Assembly (NCBI GenBank): GCA_002784045.1
Contig: PFJX01000152.1
Location: forward strand, 1 to 45,238
Direction of reading: 5' to 3'
Source: Hydrogenophilales bacterium CG_4_10_14_3_um_filter_63_21
GTDB lineage: Bacteria > Pseudomonadota > Gammaproteobacteria > Burkholderiales > Thiobacillaceae
Length of the DNA stretch: 45,238 nucleotides
Shown: positions 24,858 to 33,938 of the stretch, piece after piece
Layout of the letters: each line of letters opens with the position of its first letter
Position numbering within the stretch: the first letter of the stretch is position 1
Made by a program: the position numbers and the translations under genes
Notes under the pieces: model-generated
Database searches by the model: none
What the model was told of the DNA's origin: nothing
The model's input: the letters and a program-made list of their open reading frames with translations, nothing else

Positions 24858-25466
24858 ATGCATCGCTTCCTGCTCACCCTCCTATTGGCGACATTACTGT
24901 CAGCCTGTGCCAATAAATCTCTCTACCCGCCCGCTCCCGCCAAGGCCGACGGCGCTTCGGAATGGACCTATCTGCTGGGCCCCGGAGATTCCGTGAACGT
25001 CTTCGTATGGGGTAACCCGGAAGTATCCGGCTCCTTTCCCATTCGTCCGGACGGCAAGATGACCATGAACCTGGTCGAGGATATGCCCGCGACCGGCAAG
25101 ACACCGACCCAGTTGGCGCGGGAGATCGAAAAGGCTTTGGCCAAATACATCCAGGATCCCATCGCGACTGTGATCGTGGGTGGCGGTGTCGGGCCATACA
25201 GCCAGCAGATTCGTGTGCTGGGCCAGGCTACCCGGCCGCAGACGCTCAACTATCGCGAGCACATGTCGTTGCTCGATCTGATGATCGCAGTGGGGGGGAT
25301 TACCGATTTCGCGGCAGGCAATCGCGCCAATATCCTGCGGGTGGTCGATGGCAAACCCCAACAATTGGGCGTGCGGCTCGACGACCTGATCAAGGATGCG
25401 GATGTGTCGGCAAACGTCGAATTGCGTCCTGGCGATGTCCTGATCATCCCCGAGCGCTGGTTCTAA
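24858..25466 (+). CDS. XrtA-system exopolysaccharide export lipoprotein (Wza family)
   Basis: This 202-residue outer-membrane lipoprotein is the polysaccharide export channel component. The signal peptide ends at the lipobox LSAC (C17). The Poly_export domain (about residues 40-125: YLLGPGDSVNVFVWGNPEVSG...VRPDGKMTM-like) is followed by one SLBB-like unit (QIRVLGQATRPQTLNYR) and LRPGDVLIIPERWF at the end. It is shorter than E. coli Wza, as usual for the XrtA-linked form (TIGR03027-like). The ATG at 24858 is preferred over the upstream GTG-like start because it begins the signal peptide; GAGGA precedes it. First gene of the locus. Confidence 0.9.
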   Translation: MHRFLLTLLLATLLSACANKSLYPPAPAKADGASEWTYLLGPGDSVNVFVWGNPEVSGSFPIRPDGKMTMNLVEDMPATGKTPTQLAREIEKALAKYIQDPIATVIVGGGVGPYSQQIRVLGQATRPQTLNYREHMSLLDLMIAVGGITDFAAGNRANILRVVDGKPQQLGVRLDDLIKDADVSANVELRPGDVLIIPERWF

Positions 25467-25507
25467 GCAATGAAGCTGGATGCTGTGGAACCTGACGGGA
25501 GTGCCGC

Positions 25508-27043
25508 ATGAATCCTGTAGTTGAACAAATATTGGGGTACGCCCGCAGCGTCTGGCGCCGGCGCTGGCTGGTGTTGATCATCGCCTGGCTGGTCGCCGTG
25601 GTGAGTTGGGTCTACATCTACTCACTGGAAAACCGTTATCTCGCCCAGGCGCGCGTGTATGTCGATACTCAATCTCTGTTGAAACCGCTGCTGGGAGGCA
25701 TGGCGATTCAGCCCAATGTAGGGCAGCAGGTTGCCATGATGACTCGCACCCTGATCAGCCGTCCCAACCTGGAAAAACTGGCACGGATGACCGACCTGGA
25801 TTTGCGCGCGAAAACGCCGCAGCAACAGGAGGTGCTCTATAACGGCCTGGCCGGGAAGATCGGCCTGGCAGGCGGGGGAGAGAACCTCTATTCCATTTCC
25901 TTCGTGGACCCGAACCCGGATTTGGCGAAACGGGTTGTGCAGGCTTTATTGACCATTTTTACGGAAAGCAGCTTGGGTGGCACCCGCACGGATTTGTCCA
26001 AGTCTCAGAAATTCATCGATGACCAGCTAAAAAATTATCAAGAGAAGATGTTGGCCAAGGAACAGGAAATGGCGCAGTTCAAACGCCGCAACATCGCCAA
26101 CATGCCGGCCACGACGGGGGGGTTCTATGCCCAGTTCACACAGGTGAGTAGCGCGCTCGAACAGGCCAGGCAGGAGCTTGAGGAGGCCAGCAACCGCAAG
26201 CGCCAATTGTCGCTGCAACTGGAAGACCAGGAAGACACCCTGGCCGCGGTTGTTCCTGTTACCCCAACCACCACGGCCCTGGATGCGCGTGTCTCGGCCC
26301 TGCAATCGCAAATCGATAATTTGCGCCTGAGATATACCGATCTGCACCCGGAAATCACGCGGACCAAGAACCTGATTGCCCGTCTGCTGGAACAGAAGAA
26401 ACAAGAAGAAGATACGACACGCACGCAGGGCAAGGAAACGGTCAAGGCGCAGAACCCGATCTATCAGCAACTGACCATCGCGATCGCCGAGGCCGATGCC
26501 AATGTGGCGATGCTGAAGACGCGTGTTGCCCAACTCGGCAAGAAAAAAGCCGAGCTTTACCGAAGCGTCGATACCGTCCCGGAACTCGAAAACGAGTACA
26601 CGCTGCTGGCGCGGGACCATGGTATTTATGAAAAAAGCTTTTCCACCCTGCTTGACCGTCGCGAAACGGCGGTAATGACTGGGGAAGTGGAGACCAAGAC
26701 CGATACCGTGGACTTTCGCGTCATCGACCCGCCGCGTGTGGCGGGCAAGCCGGTTTGGCCAAATCGCCCTTTACTGGTCACGGTGGCCCCCTTCGGCGGC
26801 CTGGCGTTGGGCGTCGTCCTCGCTTTTCTGCTCGGGCAGTTGCGCCCCACGGTGCTCAGCCGCCGCCAGTTGAATGAGCTGACGGGGCTGCCGCTGCTGG
26901 GCGCGGTCACGATGATCCAGACCGACGAAATGCGGCGACGCGCGCGCAAGTTCAACTATGTCTATTTCGCTGCCACTGGGGCCTTGTTGGTCGCCTATCT
27001 GGGGCAGATCGTCTATTACCTGCTGCTTTCGCCCGCGGCCTGA
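25508..27043 (+). CDS. XrtA-system polysaccharide chain-length determinant (Wzz-like)
   Basis: This 511-residue inner-membrane protein controls polymer length and connects to the tyrosine kinase. The first membrane segment is about residues 20-40 (LVLIIAWLVAVVSWVYIYSL). A long periplasmic coiled coil follows (about 170-400). A PxxP-type region (VIDPPRVAGKPVWPNRP) leads into the second membrane segment, with a final hydrophobic stretch near the C-terminus (ALLVAYLGQIVYYLLL). It matches the XrtA-linked family (TIGR03007-like). A 13-bp gap precedes the kinase gene. Confidence 0.92.
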   Translation: MNPVVEQILGYARSVWRRRWLVLIIAWLVAVVSWVYIYSLENRYLAQARVYVDTQSLLKPLLGGMAIQPNVGQQVAMMTRTLISRPNLEKLARMTDLDLRAKTPQQQEVLYNGLAGKIGLAGGGENLYSISFVDPNPDLAKRVVQALLTIFTESSLGGTRTDLSKSQKFIDDQLKNYQEKMLAKEQEMAQFKRRNIANMPATTGGFYAQFTQVSSALEQARQELEEASNRKRQLSLQLEDQEDTLAAVVPVTPTTTALDARVSALQSQIDNLRLRYTDLHPEITRTKNLIARLLEQKKQEEDTTRTQGKETVKAQNPIYQQLTIAIAEADANVAMLKTRVAQLGKKKAELYRSVDTVPELENEYTLLARDHGIYEKSFSTLLDRRETAVMTGEVETKTDTVDFRVIDPPRVAGKPVWPNRPLLVTVAPFGGLALGVVLAFLLGQLRPTVLSRRQLNELTGLPLLGAVTMIQTDEMRRRARKFNYVYFAATGALLVAYLGQIVYYLLLSPAA

Positions 27044-27056
27044 TGAGGAGGATGGT

Positions 27057-28055
27057 ATGAGCATCATCGAGCGTGCAGCCGGCAAGATAGCCAGAACCCT
27101 GGCAGCGGAGTCGGTGGCCCCGACACCGGCCATTGATCCGGCCGATGAGGCGCGTGGCGGCACCCACCGCAATCTCATCGAGGAGTCGATCGACCGGGTC
27201 GAATCTTCTTTCGCGCAGCCGAGAAAACGTCCCGTCCGAATGCAGATGGAAGACGATGGGCCGGCGACGGTCGTCGGCAGCCAGCATGGCGAGGTCGACA
27301 TCCTCCGTCTCATGGCGATGGGCGCGGTGACGCCCGATGCCGGGCGCAGCAAGATCGCCGAGGAATATCGCCTGATCAAACGGCCTCTGCTGGCTAATGC
27401 CTTCGGACATGGCGGTGTCGAGCGGGTGCGCAACGGCAACCTGATGATGGTGACCAGTTCCCTGCCCAGCGAGGGCAAGACCTTTACCGCGATCAATCTG
27501 GCCATCAGCATGGCCACCGAGCTGGAGCACACCGTGCTGTTGATCGATGCCGATGTGTCGAAATCCTCAGTCATGGAATATCTCGGCCTCAAGGCAACGC
27601 GCGGCCTGATCGACGTCCTGCAGAACCCCGACCTGCCGTTGTCGGACGTGCTGATCAAGACCAACATCGCCAAGCTCACGGTATTACCAGCGGGTGACAG
27701 CATCGCGCACGCGACTGAATTGCTGGCCAGTTCCTCGATGAAAAGTTTCGTGCTCGACATCGCCAGCCGGTACCCGGACCGCATCGTGATTTTTGATAGC
27801 CCGCCGCTGCTCTCCAACAGCGAGGCCTCGGTCCTGGCGACCTACATGGGCCAGATCGTGTTCGTGGTGGAGGCGGAGCACACCCCGCAGGATGCGATCA
27901 CCGACGCACTCGCGCATCTGGCCGAAAGCGAACATGTCGGTGTCGTGCTCAACAAGTTTGCGTCGGGAGGGGGTGCCGGGGATTACGGCTACGGTTACGG
28001 CTATGGTTACGGTTACGGTTACGGCGGTTATGGTGAGAAGGCTCCTGCGCAATAA
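27057..28055 (+). CDS. XrtA-associated tyrosine autokinase (BY-kinase)
   Basis: This 332-residue cytoplasmic kinase has the bacterial tyrosine-kinase Walker A motif SLPSEGKTF (K141), a Walker A' DADV strand and a DSPPLLSNSEA Walker B segment. The C-terminus carries a tyrosine cluster of alternating Gly-Tyr (GYGYGYGYGYGYGG), the likely autophosphorylation tail. Its phosphorylation cycle would control the Wzz-like partner. The ATG at 27057 follows a strong GAGGAG site; the longer frame starting at 26958 runs inside the upstream gene. The Gly-Tyr tail is encoded by a repetitive DNA run that also contains the start of the next gene. Confidence 0.93.
   Translation: MSIIERAAGKIARTLAAESVAPTPAIDPADEARGGTHRNLIEESIDRVESSFAQPRKRPVRMQMEDDGPATVVGSQHGEVDILRLMAMGAVTPDAGRSKIAEEYRLIKRPLLANAFGHGGVERVRNGNLMMVTSSLPSEGKTFTAINLAISMATELEHTVLLIDADVSKSSVMEYLGLKATRGLIDVLQNPDLPLSDVLIKTNIAKLTVLPAGDSIAHATELLASSSMKSFVLDIASRYPDRIVIFDSPPLLSNSEASVLATYMGQIVFVVEAEHTPQDAITDALAHLAESEHVGVVLNKFASGGGAGDYGYGYGYGYGYGYGGYGEKAPAQ
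27985..28030 (+). repeat. Short tandem repeat encoding the Gly-Tyr tail of the kinase
   Basis: Six-base units of the type GGCTAC/GGTTAC/GGTTAT repeat about seven times. Slippage could change tail length without changing frame. Confidence 0.7.
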
Positions 28056-29721
28056 CGTCTTGCTTCGAACGCTCTGGTTTCTTGCCTGGCTGCTGCCGGC
28101 AGGCGCGAATGCGGCAAGCGACTGGAAGGCGACTTCCGGCGTGAACCTATCGGAGCGCTATACCGATAATGTTTCCCTGGCCGCCAGTGGCGAGCAATCC
28201 GCCTTTATTACCCAGATATCACCCCATATCGGACTGAGCCGGAGGGGGAAGCGGGGGAGTGTCGACCTGGCTTACAGCTTGAACGAGTTGCTCTACGATT
28301 CCGGCCAGAACAACCTCACGCACGACCTCAATGCCAACATGCAGGTCGAACCGGTTGCCGGGGTGTTCAAGCTGAATGGCAACGCGCGGGTCGGCCAACA
28401 ATATGTCTCGCAGTTCGGCCCGACCTCTCAGGATGCCTACCATAACGTAGCGAATCGGGTGGAAACCCGCTCGGTTTCACTGATGCCGAGCCTGCATAAC
28501 GAGTTTTTCGAGCGCGGCCTCATCACCGACGCCAGCTTGGGGCTGAACTATGCCAGCGCCGGTTCCGGCGCGCTCGCGAGCAGCACCAGCAATACCCTGA
28601 ATTTGGCTTTACGCAACGGCCCAAAACCCCAGCGGCTAAGTTTTTCAGCCAGCTACAACCGCAACAGCGGCGACTCCAACGGGGTATCCACCTCGGTGTT
28701 CGAAAGCGAGCGCTACAACATCGGTTACGCCGTTTACGACAAGACACGAGTTTTTCTCGGCGGCGGGCGCAATAGCACGCAGGGGGTTGCCGGCCTGCAA
28801 GGGCTGGGGAGCCGCTATACAACGGTTGGCGTGAACTGGACCCCAGTCAACTATTTCAGCCTTACGGGTACCGTAGGCCGAAGCGGGAGTAGCGACTCAT
28901 ACAGTTTGAGCGGCAACTGGTCGCCGTCGCGCAAACTCAACCTGGCCGCGACGGTGGGCAAGCGCAACAACGCGGCTTCCTACAGTTTGAGTGGCAACTG
29001 GGCACCCTCCGTGCTGACCAACTTGTCCGCCTCGGCGCAAAAAAACTTCGACAGCGGCACCTTCGGTGTCGACACCGCTAACAATGGCCTTTCCTCCTAT
29101 GGCTACACGTCCTACGCGCTCAACCTCAACCATCGCGTGCGGCGCGCCGTATTGGGCCTGAGCTATTCGGAAGCGGTCGTGGATGCTTCGCAGCAGCTCA
29201 ATCAAGCTTTCACTTCCAACGTCTATGTCTGCCCCAATGACACCGGAGGTGGATTTACCACCGCGACCAAGCAGAATGCGGCGAACACTTGTTATGCGCC
29301 AGGAACCTTGATCCCGAACACACAACTACTCAATCAGACCACCTACAACAAGACCTGGGCCGGTACCCTCAACTTTTCGCTGGGCAGGAGTGCGCTGGCA
29401 TTTTCCCTGAGCCAGTCCAGTCGCCAGTACCTCGGTACCGCCGCCGGCGGCAGTGATAAGCAGACCTCGCTTGGCGCAAACTGGTCGTTGCCGCTTTCCG
29501 GGCGTACCTCGACCTCGCTGGGCGCCAACTGGAGCACGGCGGAAGCCGCCGCTCAGAATCAGAACAGCGACGCCTGGTCGCTTTATGGGTCCCTGGCGCA
29601 TCAGATCAGTCCGAAGGTCAGCAGCAGCTTTACCGCCCGCCATTCGGAGCAGCGAACCAATGGCGCCACCGGCAATATCAAGGAAAACACTGTCAGCGCC
29701 CAACTTGGCATGACTTTCTGA
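28030..29721 (+). CDS. XrtA-associated outer-membrane beta-barrel protein
   Basis: This 563-residue protein has a signal peptide (NVLLRTLWFLAWLLPAGANA) and then many alternating aromatic/polar strands typical of a beta-barrel (for example YSLNELLYDSG, SYSLSGNWSPSRKLNLAA, SYALNLNHRVRRAVLGLSYS), ending QLGMTF with a terminal phenylalanine as outer-membrane proteins do. It matches the TIGR03016-type family of XrtA loci and may form the exit pore for the polymer. The ATG at 28030 overlaps the kinase end by 26 nt in another frame; a GTG at 28033 is an alternative. Repeated SGNW motifs suggest duplicated hairpins. Confidence 0.88.
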   Translation: MVRRLLRNNVLLRTLWFLAWLLPAGANAASDWKATSGVNLSERYTDNVSLAASGEQSAFITQISPHIGLSRRGKRGSVDLAYSLNELLYDSGQNNLTHDLNANMQVEPVAGVFKLNGNARVGQQYVSQFGPTSQDAYHNVANRVETRSVSLMPSLHNEFFERGLITDASLGLNYASAGSGALASSTSNTLNLALRNGPKPQRLSFSASYNRNSGDSNGVSTSVFESERYNIGYAVYDKTRVFLGGGRNSTQGVAGLQGLGSRYTTVGVNWTPVNYFSLTGTVGRSGSSDSYSLSGNWSPSRKLNLAATVGKRNNAASYSLSGNWAPSVLTNLSASAQKNFDSGTFGVDTANNGLSSYGYTSYALNLNHRVRRAVLGLSYSEAVVDASQQLNQAFTSNVYVCPNDTGGGFTTATKQNAANTCYAPGTLIPNTQLLNQTTYNKTWAGTLNFSLGRSALAFSLSQSSRQYLGTAAGGSDKQTSLGANWSLPLSGRTSTSLGANWSTAEAAAQNQNSDAWSLYGSLAHQISPKVSSSFTARHSEQRTNGATGNIKENTVSAQLGMTF

Positions 29722-29728
29722 GCCCACT

Positions 29729-30745
29729 ATGTACGAGAGCTTCTACCATCTGCGGGACAAGCCGTTCCAGCTCAACCCCGACCCCCGTTTCTTCTTTGCC
29801 AGCCGCGGCCACAAGCGTGCTTTCGCCTATCTGGAATATGGCCTGTCGCTCGGCGAGGGCTTCATCGTCATCACCGGCGATGTCGGCGCCGGCAAGACCA
29901 CGCTGGCCAGGAACCTGCTCAAGAAGCTGGAGAACGGCAGTTATCTCATCGCGCAACTGGTCAGCACCCAGCTCGATGCCGACGACGCCCTGCGCAGTAT
30001 CGCGGCGGCCTTTGGCCTGCAAGCCGAGGGCACCACCAAATCGGGCGTGCTGAAAAACCTGGAAGATTACCTGCGCCTGGCCGTGCGCCAGGGCCAGCGG
30101 CCTCTGCTCATCGTCGACGAGGCACAGAACCTGGATCGACGCGCGGTCGAGGAATTGCGCATGCTCTCCAACTTCCATGAAGGCGACAAACCGCTGTTGC
30201 AATCCTTCCTGCTCGGCCAGCCGGAATTCCGTGACACCCTGCAAAGCCCAGAGATGCTGCAATTGCGCCAGCGCGTGATCGCTTCCTACCACCTGGGCCC
30301 GCTCGACCGCGTGGAAACCACGCAGTACATCACGCATCGACTCAAGACCGCTGGCTGGCAGGGTTCGCCTTCGTTTTCCGAAGACGCCTTCGACACCATC
30401 TTCCAATTCACTAACGGCGTGCCTCGACGGATCAATACCTTGTGCGACCGCGTGCTTCTGTTCGGCTACCTGGAAGAGCGGCCGCATCTCGATTCAATCG
30501 CGGTGCAGGAAGTGATCAGCGACCTGCAACAGGAGGTGCATTACCAGCGCCCACAGGAACGAGCGCCGGCCGCGCTGGATACCCTGGGCGCCGCGCCCCA
30601 GGTGCCGCTGTCCGCGGCGACCGACAGCGCCCTGGCGGAAGACATGGAGGCGCGCCTGGGAGGCATCGAACGCTCCGTCAACCGCCTCATTCCCCTGGTG
30701 CGCAAGGTGCTCTACACGGTCACCACCGGCAAGGAAAATGAATGA
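29729..30745 (+). CDS. XrtA-associated ExeA-like ATPase
   Basis: This 338-residue AAA-type ATPase has Walker A GDVGAGKTTLA (K56) and Walker B LLIVDEAQNL (D130, E131). The start MYESFYHLRDKPFQLNPDPRFF is typical of ExeA/GspA relatives and of the XrtA-linked form (TIGR03015-like). A Pro/Ala-rich C-terminal tail (after about 270) probably binds a partner. No membrane segment follows, so it is cytoplasmic, likely powering assembly or secretion. It ends in ATGA overlap with wecB. Confidence 0.92.
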   Translation: MYESFYHLRDKPFQLNPDPRFFFASRGHKRAFAYLEYGLSLGEGFIVITGDVGAGKTTLARNLLKKLENGSYLIAQLVSTQLDADDALRSIAAAFGLQAEGTTKSGVLKNLEDYLRLAVRQGQRPLLIVDEAQNLDRRAVEELRMLSNFHEGDKPLLQSFLLGQPEFRDTLQSPEMLQLRQRVIASYHLGPLDRVETTQYITHRLKTAGWQGSPSFSEDAFDTIFQFTNGVPRRINTLCDRVLLFGYLEERPHLDSIAVQEVISDLQQEVHYQRPQERAPAALDTLGAAPQVPLSAATDSALAEDMEARLGGIERSVNRLIPLVRKVLYTVTTGKENE

Positions 30746-31836
30746 CCGAAATCCTCTGCGTGGTGGGCGCCCGCCCCAACTTCATGAAGATCGCCCCGAT
30801 CATGGCGGCCTTCGCGGCGCAACCGATCGCCACCAAACTGGTTCACACCGGCCAGCACTACGACCCGGCGATGAGCGACAGCTTCTTCGATCAACTCGGC
30901 ATTCCACGCCCGGATGTCAACCTGGAGGTCGGCTCGGCCAGCCATGCGGTGCAGACCGCCGACATCATGCGTGCCTTCGAGCCGGTGCTGGACGTGGAGA
31001 AACCGCGCGCCGTGCTGGTGGTGGGCGATGTCAACTCCACCATCGCCTGCGCCCTGGTCGCGGCCAAGAAAGGGGTCAAGGTCATCCACGTGGAAGCCGG
31101 CCTGCGCAGCCAAGACCGCACCATGCCGGAAGAAATCAACCGGGTGTTGACCGATCAAATTTCCGACCTGCTCTACACCACGGAGCGCTCGGCGCTGGCC
31201 AATCTGCTGCGCGAAGGCATCGCCGAGGAACGGGTCCAGTTCGTCGGCAACGTCATGATCGACACCCTCCGCGCGCACCTGGAACGGGCCGTGCCGGTAG
31301 CGAAAACCCTGGGCGTGAAACCGGCGCGCGGCCATGCCGTGGTGACCCTGCATCGGCCTTCCAATGTCGATGACCCGGCCACCTTGCGGCGCCTCCTGGA
31401 AACCCTGGCCACGATCGCGAACGCAGTCGATGTGGTCTTCCCCATCCATCCACGCACCCGCGCGGCCGCCGAACGCCATGGCCTGGCGGGCTTGTTGGCG
31501 GCGCCGGGCATCCGTTTGCTGCCGCCGCAGGGTTATCTGGAAATGCTTGGCCTGATGGTTGAGGCCACCCTGGTACTAACCGATTCCGGCGGCCTGCAAG
31601 AAGAAACCACGGCGTTGGGCGTGCCCTGCATCACCGTGCGTGAGAACACGGAACGCCCGATCACGATCAGCGAAGGGACCAACACCCTCACCGGGCCTAA
31701 CCCGGAAAAAATCCTGGCCTGCTTCCGTGAAATTCTCGCCAGCGGCGGCAAGCGCGGACGCCTTCCGGAAAACTGGGATGGCCATGCCGCGAAGCGCATC
31801 GCGGCGCATTTGCGCGTGTGGCTGGATAGCATCTGA
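30742..31836 (+). CDS. wecB: UDP-N-acetylglucosamine 2-epimerase
   Basis: This 364-residue non-hydrolysing epimerase converts UDP-GlcNAc to UDP-ManNAc. Typical segments are VVGARPNFMKIAPI near the start, HTGQHYDPAMS, VHVEAGLRSQDRTMPEE and the C-terminal sugar-binding LTDSGGLQEETTALGVPCITVRENTERP. Length fits the family. It overlaps the ATPase gene by four bases (ATGA). Together with the N-acetylglucosamine-modifying deacetylase downstream it suggests an amino-sugar polymer. Confidence 0.94.
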   Translation: MTEILCVVGARPNFMKIAPIMAAFAAQPIATKLVHTGQHYDPAMSDSFFDQLGIPRPDVNLEVGSASHAVQTADIMRAFEPVLDVEKPRAVLVVGDVNSTIACALVAAKKGVKVIHVEAGLRSQDRTMPEEINRVLTDQISDLLYTTERSALANLLREGIAEERVQFVGNVMIDTLRAHLERAVPVAKTLGVKPARGHAVVTLHRPSNVDDPATLRRLLETLATIANAVDVVFPIHPRTRAAAERHGLAGLLAAPGIRLLPPQGYLEMLGLMVEATLVLTDSGGLQEETTALGVPCITVRENTERPITISEGTNTLTGPNPEKILACFREILASGGKRGRLPENWDGHAAKRIAAHLRVWLDSI

Positions 31837-31840
31837 GCGC

Positions 31841-32701
31841 ATGAGTGGCATCATCAATGTGATGAGCGTCGACGTGGAAGACTACTTCCAGGTCGGCGCC
31901 TTCGAACACACCATTGCAAGAGAGACCTGGGAGCGCTGGCCGTGTCGGGTGGAGGCCAATATCGAGCGCATCCTCGCCCTGTTCGCGCGGCACGACCTCC
32001 GCGCCACCTTCTTTACCCTGGGCTGGATCGCCGAACGCTATCCCGGCGTGGTGCGCGCCATCGTCGCCGGCGGCCATGAACTGGCCAGCCACGGCCACGG
32101 CCACCAACGCGTCCACGACCTCTCGCCCGCCGCATTCCGGGAAGATGTGATGCGCGCCAGGAAGCTGCTGGAAGACCTCTCCGGTATGGCTGTGGCGGGT
32201 TATCGCGCCCCCAGTTTTTCCATCGGCCGCGCCAATCTGTGGGCGCTGGACGTCCTGGCGGAAGCCGGCTACCAGTACAGTTCCAGCATCTACCCCATCG
32301 CCCACGATCATTACGGGAGCCCCGAGGCGCCGCGTTTTCCCTATCGCCCGGAAAGCTGCCCGGCGCTGCTGGAAATGCCGCCCACCACGGTGCTGTTGGC
32401 CGGGCGCAACCTGCCGGCGGCGGGTGGGGGCTACTTCCGCCTACTGCCCTACGCGGCCTCGCGTTGGTTGATCGGCCGGGTGAACCGTCTGGAGGGGCGT
32501 CCCACCATGTTCTATTTCCACCCTTGGGAAGTTGACCCGGCGCAGCCGCGCGTGGCGGGCGCCCCGCTCAAGAGCCGTCTCCGCCATTACGTCAATCTGG
32601 ATCGCATGGAAGACAAACTCGACCGCCTCTGTAACGATTTCCGCTGGGGTCGCGCCGATCAGGTCTACGCCGCCGAGCTTGCCGAAACGGGCATGGCTTG
32701 A
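31841..32701 (+). CDS. XrtA-associated polysaccharide deacetylase
   Basis: This 286-residue NodB-family deacetylase removes acetyl groups from N-acetylated sugars. The first motif is VDVED (D11), the metal-binding histidines are in ELASHGHGHQRV, and further motifs are GYRAPSFS and the C-terminal FYFHPWEVDP. It matches the TIGR03006-like group of XrtA loci. No signal peptide is visible, so it may act in the cytoplasm or through another exporter. It begins 4 bp after wecB. A 108-bp gap with a 73-bp repeat follows. Confidence 0.92.
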   Translation: MSGIINVMSVDVEDYFQVGAFEHTIARETWERWPCRVEANIERILALFARHDLRATFFTLGWIAERYPGVVRAIVAGGHELASHGHGHQRVHDLSPAAFREDVMRARKLLEDLSGMAVAGYRAPSFSIGRANLWALDVLAEAGYQYSSSIYPIAHDHYGSPEAPRFPYRPESCPALLEMPPTTVLLAGRNLPAAGGGYFRLLPYAASRWLIGRVNRLEGRPTMFYFHPWEVDPAQPRVAGAPLKSRLRHYVNLDRMEDKLDRLCNDFRWGRADQVYAAELAETGMA

Positions 32702-32727
32702 TGAGACGCCTGGAAGCATGAAAGCCC

Positions 32728-32800
32728 TGCCCGTTTCCCCTTACCCCCAACCCCTCTCCCGCAAGCGGGCGAGGGGAGCGTCGAGCATCGCTTCGCGATG
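32728..32800 (+). repeat. 73-bp repeat, copy B
   Basis: It contains hairpins CCCCTCTCCCGC...GCGGGCGAGGGG and CATCGCTTCGCGATG and matches copy A (22532-22604) without gaps. It ends 9 bp before the FemAB-like ATG, so it probably shapes that gene's leader. Confidence 0.8.
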
Positions 32801-32809
32801 GTTATCAGA

Positions 32810-33841
32810 ATGAGCCTGACTGTCAGAAATGCCGTCGCCGCCGACACCGCCGCTTGGGATGCCTATGTGCTGGGCGCGCCAGCGGCGACCTTTTTCCATC
32901 GCTACGGCTGGCGCCGGGTGATTGAGAAAGGCCTTGGCCAACCTTGCCACTTTCTCCTGGCCGAGCGGGATGGCCGTATCGAGGGGGTGTTGCCACTGGG
33001 CGAGGTCCGCGGCGCGCTGTTCGGCCACACCCTGATCTCCCTGCCTTTCTGCGTCTATGGCGGCATCGTCGCCGACACGGCGGAAGCCCGAGAGGTGCTG
33101 GATCAGGCCGCGCAGGCGCTGGCTGTGAACCTGGGGGTGGGGCATCTGGAATACCGCGATCGCGATGCGCCGGCTCATCCCGAGTGGCCCGGCACCGATC
33201 TCTATGCCACCTTCCGCCAGGCGCTCGACCCCGAGGTCGAAAAGAACCTGCTGACCATCCCGCGCAAACAGCGGGCGATGGTGCGCAAGGGCATCAAGGC
33301 CGGGCTCAGGAGCGAGGTCGACCGTGACCTCCGGCGTTTCTACCCCGCCTTCTGCGAAAGCTGGCATCGGCTGGGCACCCCGGTATTTCCCAGGCGTTAC
33401 TTTCAGCTCGTGCTGGATGAGTTCGGCGATGCGGTGGATATCGTCACCGTCACCCAGGACGAACGGGTGGTGTGCTGTGTCATGAATTTTTACTTCCGCG
33501 ACGAGGTGTGGCCCTATTACGCCGGCATTACCGCCTCGGCGCGCGCGCTCGCCGGCAGCGACTTCATGTACTGGGAAGTGATGCGGCTAGCGGTGGAAAA
33601 GGGCCTCAAGGTATTTGATTTCGGCCGCAGCAAGATCGGCACTGGTTCCTGGGACTTCAAGCACAACTGGGGTTTCCAGCCGCAACCGCTGCATTACGGC
33701 TACCACCTGGTACGCGCCCGAGCGGTGCCGCAAAACAACCCCAACAATCCCAAGTACCGGCTGTTCATCAAGGCCTGGCAACACCTGCCACTGCCACTAG
33801 CCAATTTCATCGGCCCGCACATCATCAGAAACCTGGGGTGA
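32810..33841 (+). CDS. XrtA-associated FemAB-like (GNAT-fold) transferase
   Basis: This 343-residue protein resembles FemAB and related aminoacyl or acyl transferases of the double-GNAT fold. Signature features are an N-terminal GNAT half (about 1-160), LLTIPRKQRAMVRKGIKAGL and the C-terminal DFGRSKIGTGSWDFKHNWGF. It corresponds to the TIGR03019-like member of XrtA loci. The start at 32810 is chosen because the in-frame ATG at 32798 lies in the repeat hairpin. Likely role: transfer of an acyl or aminoacyl group onto the polysaccharide; the donor is unknown. Confidence 0.9.
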   Translation: MSLTVRNAVAADTAAWDAYVLGAPAATFFHRYGWRRVIEKGLGQPCHFLLAERDGRIEGVLPLGEVRGALFGHTLISLPFCVYGGIVADTAEAREVLDQAAQALAVNLGVGHLEYRDRDAPAHPEWPGTDLYATFRQALDPEVEKNLLTIPRKQRAMVRKGIKAGLRSEVDRDLRRFYPAFCESWHRLGTPVFPRRYFQLVLDEFGDAVDIVTVTQDERVVCCVMNFYFRDEVWPYYAGITASARALAGSDFMYWEVMRLAVEKGLKVFDFGRSKIGTGSWDFKHNWGFQPQPLHYGYHLVRARAVPQNNPNNPKYRLFIKAWQHLPLPLANFIGPHIIRNLG

Positions 33842-33847
33842 GGCGGG

Positions 33848-33876
33848 TGTAGCGCCGGCTGGAAGCCGGCGCTACA
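33848..33876. repeat. TGTAGCGCC-family hairpin
   Basis: Perfect 13-bp arms, TGTAGCGCCGGCT and AGCCGGCGCTACA, around a 3-nt loop. It lies in the 97-bp gap between two locus genes. Confidence 0.8.
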
Positions 33877-33938
33877 GGTGCGCGAAACAGTCTTATCGAA
33901 GCAATGGGTCGCAGGGTGTTTCTCAAGAGGAGTGAGGC

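Noticed and set aside
27985-28030. Short tandem repeat as a CRISPR
   Set aside because: Units are 6 bp without spacers and encode the Gly-Tyr tail in frame.
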